Source: an uncultured Alphaproteobacteria bacterium
GTDB lineage: Bacteria > Pseudomonadota > Alphaproteobacteria > Caulobacterales > Caulobacteraceae
Length of the DNA: 49,220 bases
NCBI GenBank assembly: GCA_903822175.1
Contig: CAIJOB010000023.1
Span: 1-49,220 of the forward strand
Reading direction: 5' to 3'
The translations under genes were made by a program, and so were the position numbers. Positions 1 to 9,473 of this stretch are shown in pieces. The notes beneath the pieces are model-generated. The model did no database searches. It saw nothing but the letters and a program-made list of their open reading frames with translations, and was not told the DNA's origin. Each line of letters starts with the position of its first letter. Within the stretch, counting starts at the first letter, position 1.

Positions 1-226
1 CCACGACACCATCCACGGCTCGCAGGACGCCGGCATCGACCGGATCCTGAACTTCAGCGCCGGCCACGACGTGGTGGAACTGGACCCCGGGACGACCTTC
101 AGCGTCAGCCAGGTGGGCGCCGACACGGTGATCGACATGGGCGCCATCAACGGCGCGCCCAATCAGATGATCCTGGTGGGGGTCTCGATGAGCTCGCTGA
201 CCGCCAGCACCATCTTCCTGGGCTGA
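1..226 (+). CDS. C-terminal end of an RTX / hemolysin-type calcium-binding protein (partial)
   Basis: The frame beginning at base 2 is open to a TGA at 224-226 and gives about 74 residues; the start lies outside the window. It contains the segment DRILNFSAGHDVVEL followed by a short beta-rich end closing in TIFLG. A 'D-x-I-x-x-F-x-x-G-x-D-x-x-x-L' segment just after glycine/aspartate repeats is typical of the C-terminal cap of RTX proteins exported by type I secretion. The calcium-binding nonapeptide repeats themselves would be upstream and are not visible. Whether it is a protease, lipase, adhesin or S-layer-like protein cannot be told. Confidence 0.75.
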   Translation, partial: HDTIHGSQDAGIDRILNFSAGHDVVELDPGTTFSVSQVGADTVIDMGAINGAPNQMILVGVSMSSLTASTIFLG

Positions 227-368
227 CGGCGCCCAAGGGCCCGCACGGCATAATCCCGTTTCCACAAACGCTGATCCGGCCTATAGAACGCGCCACACCG
301 CCCGGCCGAAAGGCCGGGCGCCTTCATTTCCGACACCCAAAAACCACGTAGAGTGGGGATTCTGAACC

Positions 369-1064
369 ATGAGCACCGACGTCCTGATGCCCAAGGCGAC
401 CGCCGTCTGGCTGGTCGACAACACCTCGCTGACCTTCGAACAGATCGCCGAGTTCTGCGGCCTGCACCCGCTTGAGGTGAAGGGCATCGCCGACGGCGAA
501 GTGGCGCGCGACATCCGCGGCGCCGACCCGATCGCCAACGGCCAGCTGACCCGCGAAGAACTGGACGCCGCCGAAAGGAACGCCAAGCACCGCCTGGTCG
601 CCCAGAAGAGCCGCCACGCGGAATATCTGAAGCCGCAGAAGAAGACGCCGCGCTACACGCCCGTCTCGCGCCGCCAGGACCGCCCCGACGCCATCGCCTG
701 GTTCCTGCGCAACCACCCGGAAGTGGCCGACGCCCAGCTCGCCCGCATCCTCGGCACCACCAAGGCGACCATCGATCAGGTCCGCAACCGCACCCACTGG
801 AACTCGGCCAACATCAAGCCGGTCGACCCGGTGACCCTGGGCCTCTCGACCCAGATGGAACTGGACGCGGTGGTCAAGAAGGCCGCCGAGAAGAAGGCCC
901 GCGATGACAAGCGCAAGGGCATCGTCGAGCCGGAAGGCGCGACCCTGATCCCGGCCTCAGAGACCGGCGTGGTCGAGGAAGAAGAGCCCGCCGAAGAAGC
1001 CGCCGAGACGCACGACGACCACACCGCGGAATCGGTCTTCCACGACGACGATGACGAAGACTAG
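369..1064 (+). CDS. trcR: Cell cycle transcriptional regulator TrcR (DUF1013 family)
   Basis: A 231-residue protein matching the DUF1013 family, which is nearly confined to Alphaproteobacteria and is named TrcR for its cell-cycle role in Caulobacter. Two helix-turn-helix-like segments are visible: residues about 15-40 (TFEQIAEFCGLHPLEVKGI) and about 115-145 (ADAQLARILGTTKATIDQVR). Each resembles a DNA-recognition helix pair. The C-terminus from about residue 195 is strongly acidic (runs of E and D), which could be a protein-interaction tail. The ATG at 369 gives the family's usual N-terminus. The gene ends seven bases before a 142-bp inverted-repeat element that separates it from a convergent small gene. 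Confidence 0.88.
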   Translation: MSTDVLMPKATAVWLVDNTSLTFEQIAEFCGLHPLEVKGIADGEVARDIRGADPIANGQLTREELDAAERNAKHRLVAQKSRHAEYLKPQKKTPRYTPVSRRQDRPDAIAWFLRNHPEVADAQLARILGTTKATIDQVRNRTHWNSANIKPVDPVTLGLSTQMELDAVVKKAAEKKARDDKRKGIVEPEGATLIPASETGVVEEEEPAEEAAETHDDHTAESVFHDDDDED

Positions 1065-1070
1065 TTCCTC

Positions 1071-1212
1071 CTTCCCTCCCCGTGCCGGGGAGGGTGGCGA
1101 GTGAAACGAGACGGGTGGGGATGTCTGGGCCAGCGTTCTGACTCAGCACTCCATCCCATACCTCCCTACCCTGACCGCTGCGCGGTCTGTCCCTCCCCAT
1201 CGGGGAGGGAAG
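1071..1212. repeat. 142-bp inverted-repeat element, copy 1 (between convergent genes)
   Basis: The element begins CTTCCCTCCCC and ends with its exact reverse complement GGGGAGGGAAG. Each end also folds on itself (CCTCCCC...GGGGAGG at about 1075-1093 and 1191-1209). The interior carries GGTGGCGAGTGAAACGAGAC and GACCGCTGCGCGGTC. A second copy lies at 5221-5361 in inverted orientation. Both copies fill the gap between two convergent genes, so a transcription-terminator role for both directions is an attractive inference. Confidence 0.8.
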
Positions 1213-1219
1213 ATGAACG

Positions 1220-1393
1220 CTAGTGCATCTGGCCGCGCAGGGTTTCCATCTCTTCCTTTAGTTTGAGCTTCTGTCGCTTGAGTTCCTTGAGCCTGATGTC
1301 GTCCGAGGCGGGCCTGCGCATTTCGTCCTGAATCGCGTCTTCGAGGGACTGGTGGCGGGATCCGAGTTCACGGATCCGGGCTTCCAACGCCAT
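1220..1393 (-). CDS. YdcH/DUF465 family small coiled-coil protein
   Basis: A 57-residue reading frame on the minus strand, starting with ATG at 1391-1393 and ending TAG at 1220-1222. An AGGAGG Shine-Dalgarno stretch lies about eight bases upstream of the start. The protein starts MALEARIRELGSRHQSLE and has the DUF465 pattern: a first helix, a short break around RRPASDD, then a highly charged second helix with LKELKRQKLKLKEEM. The family forms short helical hairpins; no biochemical role is established. A second member of the family lies 1.2 kb away at 2586-2795. Confidence 0.85.
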   Translation of the reverse strand: MALEARIRELGSRHQSLEDAIQDEMRRPASDDIRLKELKRQKLKLKEEMETLRGQMH

Positions 1394-1517
1394 GACGAGT
1401 GGCCTCCTTGCTGTTGGAAACCACAGTGAACACCCGCTATGCGCGGCTGTCAGATCACATATGTTTGCAAACGGTGGAGCTGGGACTCGTCCGCCGTTCG
1501 CGCGTTAGGGACCGCTT

Positions 1518-2132
1518 ATGCCGCAAAGCGACCAAGCCAGGCTGATAGTGGGCGTCTCCGGGGCTTCCGGGGTCGTCTATGGCCTGCGCGTCTTGGACGC
1601 CTGCCGCGACCTAGGGATCGAGTCCCATCTGGTGATGAGCAAGGCCGCCGCGCTGACACTCGCGCAAGAGACCAGCCTGTCGGTCGCCGAGGTCAACGCC
1701 AAGGCGAGTGTCGTCCACAAGGTCTCCGACGTCGGCGCCTCGATCGCCTCGGGCTCGTTTCGGACGCTGGGCATGATCGTCGCGCCCTGTTCGGTTCGGA
1801 CCATGAGCGAGATCGCCACGGGCGTGACCTCCTCGCTGCTCAGCCGCGCCGCCGACGTGGCGCTGAAGGAGCGCCGCCCCCTGGTCCTGATGGTGCGCGA
1901 GACCCCGCTGCACCTGGGCCACCTGCGCACGATGGTCAAACTCGCCGAGATGGGCGCCGTCATCGCCCCGCCGCTGCCCGCCTTCTACGCCAGGCCCGCC
2001 AGCCTGGAGGCCATGGTCGATCAGTCCGTGGGCCGCGCGCTCGACCTCTTCGGACTGTCATGGACGCCGGTTAAGCGCTGGGGCGAGGATGTCGGTCCAG
2101 TTGGCGCCGATCCGAGCCGGACGGAGGTCTGA
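1518..2132 (+). CDS. ubiX: Flavin prenyltransferase UbiX
   Basis: A 204-residue UbiX/Pad1-type flavin prenyltransferase. The family attaches a dimethylallyl group to FMN to make prenyl-FMN, the cofactor of the UbiD decarboxylase in ubiquinone synthesis. The FMN-binding motif GVSGASG is at residues 12-18. The family's central SIASGSFRTLGMIVAPCSVRT and the RETPLHLGHL segment are intact. Length is normal. The stop TGA (2130-2132) is followed directly by the GTG start of the next gene, which suggests one transcript with the two small genes downstream. A COQ9-family gene, also in ubiquinone synthesis, is 3 kb away. Confidence 0.95.
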   Translation: MPQSDQARLIVGVSGASGVVYGLRVLDACRDLGIESHLVMSKAAALTLAQETSLSVAEVNAKASVVHKVSDVGASIASGSFRTLGMIVAPCSVRTMSEIATGVTSSLLSRAADVALKERRPLVLMVRETPLHLGHLRTMVKLAEMGAVIAPPLPAFYARPASLEAMVDQSVGRALDLFGLSWTPVKRWGEDVGPVGADPSRTEV

Positions 2133-2573
2133 GTGGGACTCTGGGACTGGGCGCTACGGGCCTATGGCCAGGCTGGCGTGCCGGAGGCCTGCCTCATGCT
2201 GCAGGACGAGCACGGCCAGAACAGCTCGCTGCTGCTCTGGGCGGTCTGGGCCGAGATCGACGACCCCGCCGTCCTGGCCCGCGCCGCTGACATCGCCCAC
2301 CGCTGGGACGCGCTGGCGCTCACGCCGATCCGCACGGTGCGCCGGGCGCTGAAGCCAGCCTTCGCCAGGGTGGATGACCGGGCCCGCGAGGGGCTGCGCG
2401 AGGATGTGAAGGCCGCCGAGCTTCGTGCCGAGCGCGCGCTGATGGAAAGCCTCGAACCCCTCGGCAAAAATGGCGGCGCGCACGCGCTGGCGGCGCTGGA
2501 GGCGGCCTCGGCGGCCTGGGGCAAGCCCGCGCCGGCCAACGCCCTGGCTGCGCTGGCCGCGGCGCTGGGCTAG
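2133..2573 (+). CDS. TIGR02444 / DUF2390 family protein
   Basis: A 146-residue protein starting with GTG immediately after the ubiX stop. Its N-terminus (LWDWALRAYGQAGVPEACLMLQDEHGQNSSLLLWAVWAE) is the hallmark of the TIGR02444 family: an aromatic-rich start, then a conserved L-Q-D-x-x-G-x-N-x-x-L-L segment. The rest is predicted helical and alanine-rich. The family has no established function; members are soluble and widespread in Proteobacteria. No signal peptide or membrane segment is seen. It is probably co-transcribed with ubiX and with the DUF465 gene 12 bases downstream. Confidence 0.82.
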   Translation: MGLWDWALRAYGQAGVPEACLMLQDEHGQNSSLLLWAVWAEIDDPAVLARAADIAHRWDALALTPIRTVRRALKPAFARVDDRAREGLREDVKAAELRAERALMESLEPLGKNGGAHALAALEAASAAWGKPAPANALAALAAALG

Positions 2574-2585
2574 GATCGCGCGCTC

Positions 2586-2795
2586 ATGAACGACGACCTC
2601 TCAGATTCGGTGCTGGAAGCCAGGCTCAGCGATCTGCGGCAGGATCACGCCGACCTCGACGCCGCGGTCGCGGCGATCTCGGCTACGCCCATGCCCGACA
2701 TGCTGCTGATCGCCCGCCTCAAGCGCAAGAAACTGGCGCTGAAGGACGAGATCGCCCGCATCGAGGACCAACTGAACCCGGATATTATCGCGTAG
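2586..2795 (+). CDS. YdcH/DUF465 family small protein (second copy)
   Basis: A 69-residue helical protein, starting MNDDLSDSVLEARLSDL. Its second half contains MLLIARLKRKKLALKDEIARIEDQL, the charged helix typical of DUF465/YdcH. It follows the TIGR02444 gene by 12 bases, so it is likely the last gene of the ubiX operon. It ends two bases before the stop codon of the convergent diguanylate cyclase gene, leaving no room for a separate terminator. It is a paralogue of the 57-residue protein at 1220-1393. Confidence 0.85.
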   Translation: MNDDLSDSVLEARLSDLRQDHADLDAAVAAISATPMPDMLLIARLKRKKLALKDEIARIEDQLNPDIIA

Positions 2796-2797
2796 CG

Positions 2798-3511
2798 CTA
2801 CGCGCTCTTCCGCTGCCGCTTCTGCGCGTACATCGCCTGGTCGGCGTCGGTGACCAGCGTTTCGGGCTCAGCGTCCTGGGTGATCTCGCGCACGCCCCAG
2901 GAGATGTGCAGCGGCGCCGACCATTCGCCGAACTTCAGCGGCTCGGCCTCGATGGCGCGGGCCAGCGACGCGGCCTTGGCTTCGGCGGTGGCGCGGTCGG
3001 CCTGGGCCAGGATCACCGCGAACTCGTCGCCGCCCATTCGGCCAACGATATCGCTCTCGCGCACATGCAGCAGCAGCCGCTCGGCCACGGCCTTCAGCGC
3101 CGCATCGCCCGCGGCGTGGCCCAGCCGGTCGTTGACGCCCTTCAGGTCGTCCAGATCGAAATAGACCAGGCTGGCCGGCGAGCCGTAACGCTGGGCGAAG
3201 GTGCGGATGCGGCCAAGCTCCCGCAGGAAGGCCCGGCGGTTCAGCAACGGCGTCAGCGCGTCGCGGTCGGCGAGGTCCTCGATCTCGGCCAGCCGGCCCT
3301 TCAGGCGGCCCACCTCGCCGCGCAGGTCGTCGATCTCGCCCAGCAGGCCCTGCACCGCGGCGCTCACCGCAGGCGTCATCTCCGCCTCGCTGATGCCAAG
3401 GATCTCCACCGAATCCACCGGCGAGGCGCCGCGCACCTGCGCCCCGGCCTGCGCCAAGGCGCGTCGTCGCATGGCCGAAAACGGTTCGTTGCGCGCGCCG
3501 GTTATCTTCAT
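2798..3511 (-). CDS. GGDEF diguanylate cyclase
   Basis: A 237-residue protein that should make cyclic di-GMP from two GTP. The intact GGDEF active-site motif is at residues 160-164. RESD at 151-154 lies exactly five residues before it, the RxxD inhibitory site, so product feedback inhibition is expected. Residues 55-80 (EIDDLRGEVGRLKGRLAEIEDL) form a predicted coiled coil leading into the catalytic domain, as in many dimerising cyclases. The N-terminal 50 residues match no sensor domain I know. I chose the ATG at 3511; an upstream in-frame start at 3625 would place coding sequence over the purE promoter region and adds a non-conserved arginine-rich stretch. Confidence 0.88.
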   Translation of the reverse strand: MKITGARNEPFSAMRRRALAQAGAQVRGASPVDSVEILGISEAEMTPAVSAAVQGLLGEIDDLRGEVGRLKGRLAEIEDLADRDALTPLLNRRAFLRELGRIRTFAQRYGSPASLVYFDLDDLKGVNDRLGHAAGDAALKAVAERLLLHVRESDIVGRMGGDEFAVILAQADRATAEAKAASLARAIEAEPLKFGEWSAPLHISWGVREITQDAEPETLVTDADQAMYAQKRQRKSA

Positions 3512-3581
3512 GGTCTGGTCCCGAAGCTGGGCTGTAGAATCAAAGACGCGACAACAGTTTGCCGAATCTAGCCGTCCTTGG

Positions 3582-3609
3582 TTGCCCCTGCAAAGTCGGC
3601 GCCTATACT
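3582..3609 (+). promoter_or_regulatory. Probable purE promoter (-35 TTGCCC, -10 TATACT)
   Basis: TTGCCC (3582-3587) and TATACT (3604-3609) are separated by 16 bases, close to the sigma-70 spacing. The -10 lies 31 bases before the purE ATG, which would leave a leader of about 25 bases. This is read from sequence only. Confidence 0.45.
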
Positions 3610-3640
3610 CCGCCGCCTTCGACATGGGGGCCGTTAGGAC

Positions 3641-4135
3641 ATGAGCGCGAAGTCAGCGCCCGTCGCCATTATCATGGGCAGCCGCTCGGACTGGCCCATC
3701 CTGAAGCATGCCGCCGACATGCTGGACAGCCTTGGCGTGGCCTACGAGGCCAAGGTGGTCTCCGCCCACCGCACGCCCGAGCGCATGTACAGCTTCGCCA
3801 AGGGCGCCAAGGCCGCGGGCTTCAAGGTGATCATCGCCGCGGCCGGCGGCGCCGCCCACCTGCCCGGCATGACCGCCTCCCTCACCGAACTGCCGGTGCT
3901 GGGCGTGCCGATCGAATCCAAGGCGCTGAAGGGCATGGATAGTCTGCTCTCCATCGTCCAGATGCCGGCTGGTATCCCGGTGGGCACCCTGGCGATCGGC
4001 GAGGCGGGGGCCAAGAATGCCGGCCTGATGGCGGCGAAGATCCTGGCGCTGTCGGACGAGGCGGTGGCTGAGCGCCTCGCGGCCTTCACCGCGAACCAGA
4101 CGAACAGCATTCCCGAGACCGTGGAGGACGCGTGA
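3641..4135 (+). CDS. purE: 5-(carboxyamino)imidazole ribonucleotide mutase PurE
   Basis: A 164-residue class I PurE, which converts N5-CAIR to CAIR in purine synthesis. Hallmarks are all present: the phosphate-binding GSRSDW at residues 13-18, [11 protein letters not shown] with the catalytic His at 43, and [14 protein letters not shown] followed by [26 protein letters not shown]. Length is normal. Its TGA stop overlaps the GTG start of purK (GTGA at 4132-4135), so translation of the two is coupled. The pairing with PurK identifies it as the bacterial N5-CAIR mutase rather than the AIR carboxylase form. Confidence 0.97.
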   Translation: MSAKSAPVAIIMGSRSDWPILKHAADMLDSLGVAYEAKVVSAHRTPERMYSFAKGAKAAGFKVIIAAAGGAAHLPGMTASLTELPVLGVPIESKALKGMDSLLSIVQMPAGIPVGTLAIGEAGAKNAGLMAAKILALSDEAVAERLAAFTANQTNSIPETVEDA

Positions 4136-5214
4136 GCGTAGCCCTGCCGCTGCCGCCCGGTTCGGCGATCGGCATCCTGGGCGGCGGCCAGCTTGGCCGC
4201 ATGCTGGCGCTCGCCGCCGCGCGCCTGGGCTTCGACGTGGTGGTCCTGGAGCGCGAGGCCGACAGCCCGGCCGGCCGCGTGGCGGTGAAGCTGATCGTCG
4301 GCGACTACACCGACGAGGCGGCGCTGGCCGAACTGGCCGCCGCCACCAGCCTCGTCACCTACGAATTCGAGAACGTGCCCTCGGCCGCGGTCGATTGGCT
4401 GGTCACCCACGGCATTGAGGTGGCGCCCGGCGCTCGGGCGCTGGCCGTCGCCCAGGACCGCTTCGAGGAAAAGACCTTCCTCAACGCCCACGGCGTGCCC
4501 ACCGTCGCCTTCGCCGCCGCCAACACGCCCGATGAGGCGGTCGCCGCGGTAACCGCCCTTGGCGCGCCGGCCCTGATGAAGACCCGCCGCGAGGGCTATG
4601 ACGGCAAGGGCCAGCGCTGGATCGAACACGCCCCAGACGCCGCCGCCGCCTTCGCGGAGCTCGGCGGGGTCCCGGTGATCGTCGAGGCCGCCGCCGATTT
4701 CGTGCGAGAGCTCTCGATCATCGCCGCCCGGGGCCGCGATGGCGCCACAGCGGTCTATCCGCTGGCCGAAAACCACCACGAGCGCGGCATATTGCGCCGC
4801 TCCATCGCCCCGGCGCAGGTCTCGCAGGCGACCGCCGACCAGGCCGAGCGGATCGCCGCCCGTGTGCTGGCCGGCCTCGACTACGTCGGCGTGATCGGCA
4901 TCGAGCTCTTCGAGATGGCCGACGGGCGGCTGCTGGTGAACGAGTTCGCGCCTAGGGTTCACAACACCGGCCACTGGACCCAGGACGGCTGTGAGGTCGA
5001 CCAGTTCGAACAGCACATCCGCGCCGTCGCCGGCTGGCCGCTCGGGCCGACCAAGGCCATCGCCCAGGTGGAGATGCTGAACCTGCTGGGCGAGGAGGCC
5101 GACGCCTGGGCCAAATACGCCGCCGAGCCGGAGACCCGCCTCCACCTCTACGGCAAGCGCGGCGCCCGCCCTGGGCGGAAGATGGGGCATCTGAACCGGG
5201 TCAAGCCGCTCTGA
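4132..5214 (+). CDS. purK: 5-(carboxyamino)imidazole ribonucleotide synthase PurK
   Basis: A 360-residue ATP-grasp enzyme that makes N5-CAIR from AIR, ATP and bicarbonate, the substrate of PurE. Visible features are the N-terminal [20 protein letters not shown] fold, the ATP-grasp core with [30 protein letters not shown], and the C-terminal [14 protein letters not shown] with the metal/phosphate-binding residues. The GTG start overlaps the purE stop by four bases, a strongly supported start. The gene ends seven bases before the second copy of the inverted-repeat element that separates it from the convergent COQ9 gene. Confidence 0.96.
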   Translation: MSVALPLPPGSAIGILGGGQLGRMLALAAARLGFDVVVLEREADSPAGRVAVKLIVGDYTDEAALAELAAATSLVTYEFENVPSAAVDWLVTHGIEVAPGARALAVAQDRFEEKTFLNAHGVPTVAFAAANTPDEAVAAVTALGAPALMKTRREGYDGKGQRWIEHAPDAAAAFAELGGVPVIVEAAADFVRELSIIAARGRDGATAVYPLAENHHERGILRRSIAPAQVSQATADQAERIAARVLAGLDYVGVIGIELFEMADGRLLVNEFAPRVHNTGHWTQDGCEVDQFEQHIRAVAGWPLGPTKAIAQVEMLNLLGEEADAWAKYAAEPETRLHLYGKRGARPGRKMGHLNRVKPL

Positions 5215-5220
5215 GCCGTC

Positions 5221-5361
5221 TCCCCTCCCCGTTCCGGGGAGGGACAGATCGCGCAGCGATCAGGGTGAGGAAGTGTGGGCCGGCGTCCTGAGTCAGCGCT
5301 TGAACGCGACTTCCCCACCCGTCTCGCTATCGCTCGCCACCCTCCCCAGAACGGGGAGGGG
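5221..5361. repeat. 141-bp inverted-repeat element, copy 2 (inverted relative to copy 1)
   Basis: Starts with CCCCTCCCCGTTCCGGGGAG and ends with CCTCCCCAGAACGGGGAGG. Read on the minus strand it aligns with the copy at 1071-1212, with shared GGTGGCGAGYG-x-A-x-CGAGACGGGTGGGG, CTGACTCAG and the RCCGCTGCGCGRTCTGTCC blocks. Like copy 1 it fills the whole gap between convergent genes (purK and the COQ9 gene). The terminal palindromes are best conserved; the centre is more diverged. Confidence 0.8.
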
Positions 5362-5363
5362 TA

Positions 5364-6032
5364 CTACGACCGATACCGCATCCGGCTCAGCGCGCCGGCC
5401 ATGTCGTCCATGAACTTCGACGGCTTCAGCCGGGTCGTCCGCTTCCACGTCTCAAACGCCATGACGTTGGCGATGCGGCGGTCGGTGAAGGCCAGCGCCG
5501 CGGCGGGCCCCGACGACAGACGGATGGCCATGGCGCCGGCGAGGATGCCGCCCAGCAAGGCCCGCTTCGTATAGTGGTTCTCGTCGGTGGCCGTGTCGCC
5601 GGCCCAGCGCCACAGGACGTCGGCGCTCTCCCACGCCAGCCGCGCGCCCAGCGCCGCGTGGCTCGGCAGCGCCAGGAACCCCGCGCAGCGGCGCACAGCA
5701 GCCTCGTCGGCCGCCGCGGTGTTCAGACGGGCCTCGACGGCCCGCGCAATGCGTTCGCGGATCTTCAGGGCGGCGGGATCGATAGCGCCCAGGGCCTCCA
5801 AGGCGCTCGCGTCATGGCGGCGCGAGAGCAGGGCGGCGAGGTCGGCGGGCCCCTGCGGCAGCAAAAGCTCGGTCTCGCCGGCCGAAAATCCGCAAGCCTT
5901 GCCCGCTAAGGTCGCCATCAGGGTCGTCCAGCCCTCGGTCGGCGCGATCTTCAGCGCCGCATCCAGCACCTGCTGCTCGGCGGTGGCGGCCCAATCGGGT
6001 GCGGCGGTCTCTTTGGGAGTGGCTTTGGCCAT
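5364..6032 (-). CDS. COQ9 family protein (rpsU-divergent)
   Basis: A 222-residue COQ9-family protein. COQ9 proteins bind lipid/ubiquinone intermediates and help the COQ7 hydroxylase in ubiquinone synthesis; the alphaproteobacterial branch is defined by lying divergent from rpsU, exactly the arrangement here. The N-terminal half resembles a TetR-like fold ([29 protein letters not shown]). The C-terminal half has the family's [24 protein letters not shown], which includes the conserved W..GD.S.D.N.YTKR pattern. It starts about 200 bases from rpsU, and ubiX upstream serves the same pathway. Confidence 0.92.
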   Translation of the reverse strand: MAKATPKETAAPDWAATAEQQVLDAALKIAPTEGWTTLMATLAGKACGFSAGETELLLPQGPADLAALLSRRHDASALEALGAIDPAALKIRERIARAVEARLNTAAADEAAVRRCAGFLALPSHAALGARLAWESADVLWRWAGDTATDENHYTKRALLGGILAGAMAIRLSSGPAAALAFTDRRIANVMAFETWKRTTRLKPSKFMDDMAGALSRMRYRS

Positions 6033-6235
6033 GTCACCCCTTTACCGCACCTTCTCGCTCAGACGAAAAGCCTCTCGTGCGGCGTGGACATCGCAAGGCT
6101 CTTCTGATATTTCGCCGCGCTCAATCCGGTAGGCTCTCGCCTGCGGGACCTAATTTCTTTTTGTTCGCTCGCCGCCGCCCCTCAACCAGGGACGTTAGGG
6201 GGCCGGGCGCCGAACGACCAATAGGAGAGAGACCC

Positions 6236-6484
6236 CTGGTTCAGATTTTCGTCCGCGACAACAACGTCGACCAAGCCTTGAAGGCGCTGAAGAAGAAGAT
6301 GCAGCGCGAAGGCTCGTTCCGCGAAATGAAGCGGCACGTCCATTACGAAAAGCCCTCGGAAAAGCGCGCTCGCCAGAAGGCGGAAGCCGTGCGCCGGGCG
6401 CGTAAGCTGGCCCGCAAGCGCGCTCAGCGCGAAGGCCTGATCGCCGCCCCGAAGAAGCCGACCACCGGCCCTGGCGCCCGGTAG
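6236..6484 (+). CDS. rpsU: 30S ribosomal protein S21 (apparent CTG start)
   Basis: The translated frame gives [20 protein letters not shown] and on to residue 82, the complete S21 family sequence with a basic helical C-terminus ([14 protein letters not shown]). S21 is a small-subunit protein near the anti-Shine-Dalgarno region. No ATG, GTG or TTG lies in frame at the expected site. The codon before the conserved V-Q-I-F is CTG at 6236-6238, and AGGAG at 6223-6227 stands eight bases before it, ideal spacing. The nearest in-frame ATG would remove 21 conserved residues. A longer upstream frame has no homology. A hairpin terminator follows at 6516-6547. Confidence 0.9.
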   Translation: MVQIFVRDNNVDQALKALKKKMQREGSFREMKRHVHYEKPSEKRARQKAEAVRRARKLARKRAQREGLIAAPKKPTTGPGAR

Positions 6485-6515
6485 CGCTTAATTCAGTAAA
6501 TTCATGCCTATCTAA

Positions 6516-6547
6516 GGGCCGCGTCCTACCGACGCGGCCCTTCGTAT
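6516..6547 (+). terminator. Rho-independent terminator after rpsU
   Basis: A perfect 10-bp stem, GGGCCGCGTC (6516-6525) and GACGCGGCCC (6531-6540), with a 5-base loop CTACC, followed by a T-rich stretch TTCGTATTT. It lies 31 bases after the rpsU stop. Confidence 0.8.
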
Positions 6548-6686
6548 TTGGGGTCGTAAGCGTGGTCTGCCGGGGGTTTAGGCGCGGTCTTAGGTCGCGC
6601 GGCGCCCGGTCAACTGGTGAAACGGCGTCGAGGCTCCTATCTTAGGCGTCTAGGCCCCAAGTTTTTCTATCGAGGCGGTCCAACCG

Positions 6687-8564
<1,878 letters not shown>

Positions 8565-8590
8565 GCTTAGGCCACAATCGACCCGATCAA

Positions 8591-8623
8591 GGGCGGTCTC
8601 CGGCGACGGGGCCGCCCTTTTTC
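8591..8623 (+). terminator. Rho-independent terminator after ftsH
   Basis: GGGCGG (8591-8596) pairs with CCGCCC (8612-8617) around a GC-rich loop, followed by TTTTTC. It lies 26 bases after the ftsH stop and just before folP. Confidence 0.7.
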
Positions 8624-8639
8624 ATTATCTAGCCGGACC

Positions 8640-9473
8640 ATGAGCCGAGCCTCCCAGCCCGCCAACGCGCCCGTGAGGGTGATGGGCGTCATCAACGTCA
8701 CGCCCGACAGCTTCTCCGACGGCGGGCGGTTCGCCGACCTCAGCGCGGCCATCCTGCAGGCGCGCCGGCTGATCGCCGACGGCGCCGACCTGCTGGACAT
8801 CGGCGGCGAGTCGACGCGCCCGGGCGCGGACGCCGTCAGCGAGGCCGCCGAGATCGACCGCGTGGTCCCGCTGATCCGGGCGATCCGCGCCGAGAGCACG
8901 ATCCCGATCTCCATCGACACCATGAAGCCGGTCGTCGCCCGCGCAGCGGTCGCGGCCGGCGCCACCATGTGGAACGACGTCACCGCGCTGCGCCACGCGC
9001 CGGACAGCCTGACGACCGCCGCCGACCTCGGCTGCGACGTCGTACTGATGCACATGCAGGGCGAGCCCCAGTCGATGCAGGACGAACCGCACTACGACGA
9101 CGTGGTGGCCGAGGTGGCGGCCTTCCTGGCCCAGCGCGCCGAATCCGCGATGGCGGCCGGCGTCGCGCGCGAGCGCATCTGGCTCGACCCCGGCGTCGGC
9201 TTTGGCAAGCACCGCATCCGCCACAATCTACCGCTGCTGGCCGGCCTCGACGCCATCGTCGCCCTGGGCTTCCCGGTCTTGCTGGGCGTCAGCCGCAAGA
9301 GCTTCATCGGCGCTCTCGATCGCGGTGACCTTCCCGCCGATCAGCGCGTAGGCGGCTCCATCGCCGGAGCCCTCTGGGGCGCCCAGGCCGGCGTCGCCGC
9401 CGTCCGCGTCCACGACGTGCGCGAGACGGTGCAGGCGCTGCGGGTGTGGGCAGCGATTGAGGGCGCCCGCTAA
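8640..9473 (+). CDS. folP: Dihydropteroate synthase FolP
   Basis: A 277-residue enzyme that joins p-aminobenzoate to 6-hydroxymethyl-7,8-dihydropterin diphosphate in folate synthesis; it is the sulfonamide target. Family motifs are clear: GVINVTPDSFSDGG near residue 16 (diphosphate-binding loop), ADLLDIGGESTRPGA, PISIDTMKP, WNDVTAL, MHMQGEP, DPGVGFGKH and GVSRKSFIG near 220. The gene ends overlapping the stop of a convergent ABC permease gene (9470-9473), so there is no room for a terminator. Unlike in many Proteobacteria, glmM does not follow. Confidence 0.96.
   Translation: MSRASQPANAPVRVMGVINVTPDSFSDGGRFADLSAAILQARRLIADGADLLDIGGESTRPGADAVSEAAEIDRVVPLIRAIRAESTIPISIDTMKPVVARAAVAAGATMWNDVTALRHAPDSLTTAADLGCDVVLMHMQGEPQSMQDEPHYDDVVAEVAAFLAQRAESAMAAGVARERIWLDPGVGFGKHRIRHNLPLLAGLDAIVALGFPVLLGVSRKSFIGALDRGDLPADQRVGGSIAGALWGAQAGVAAVRVHDVRETVQALRVWAAIEGAR

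Noticed and set aside
1439..2074. A 211-residue arginine-rich frame overlapping ubiX
   Set aside because: Out-of-frame reading of ubiX; ubiX itself is complete and conserved.
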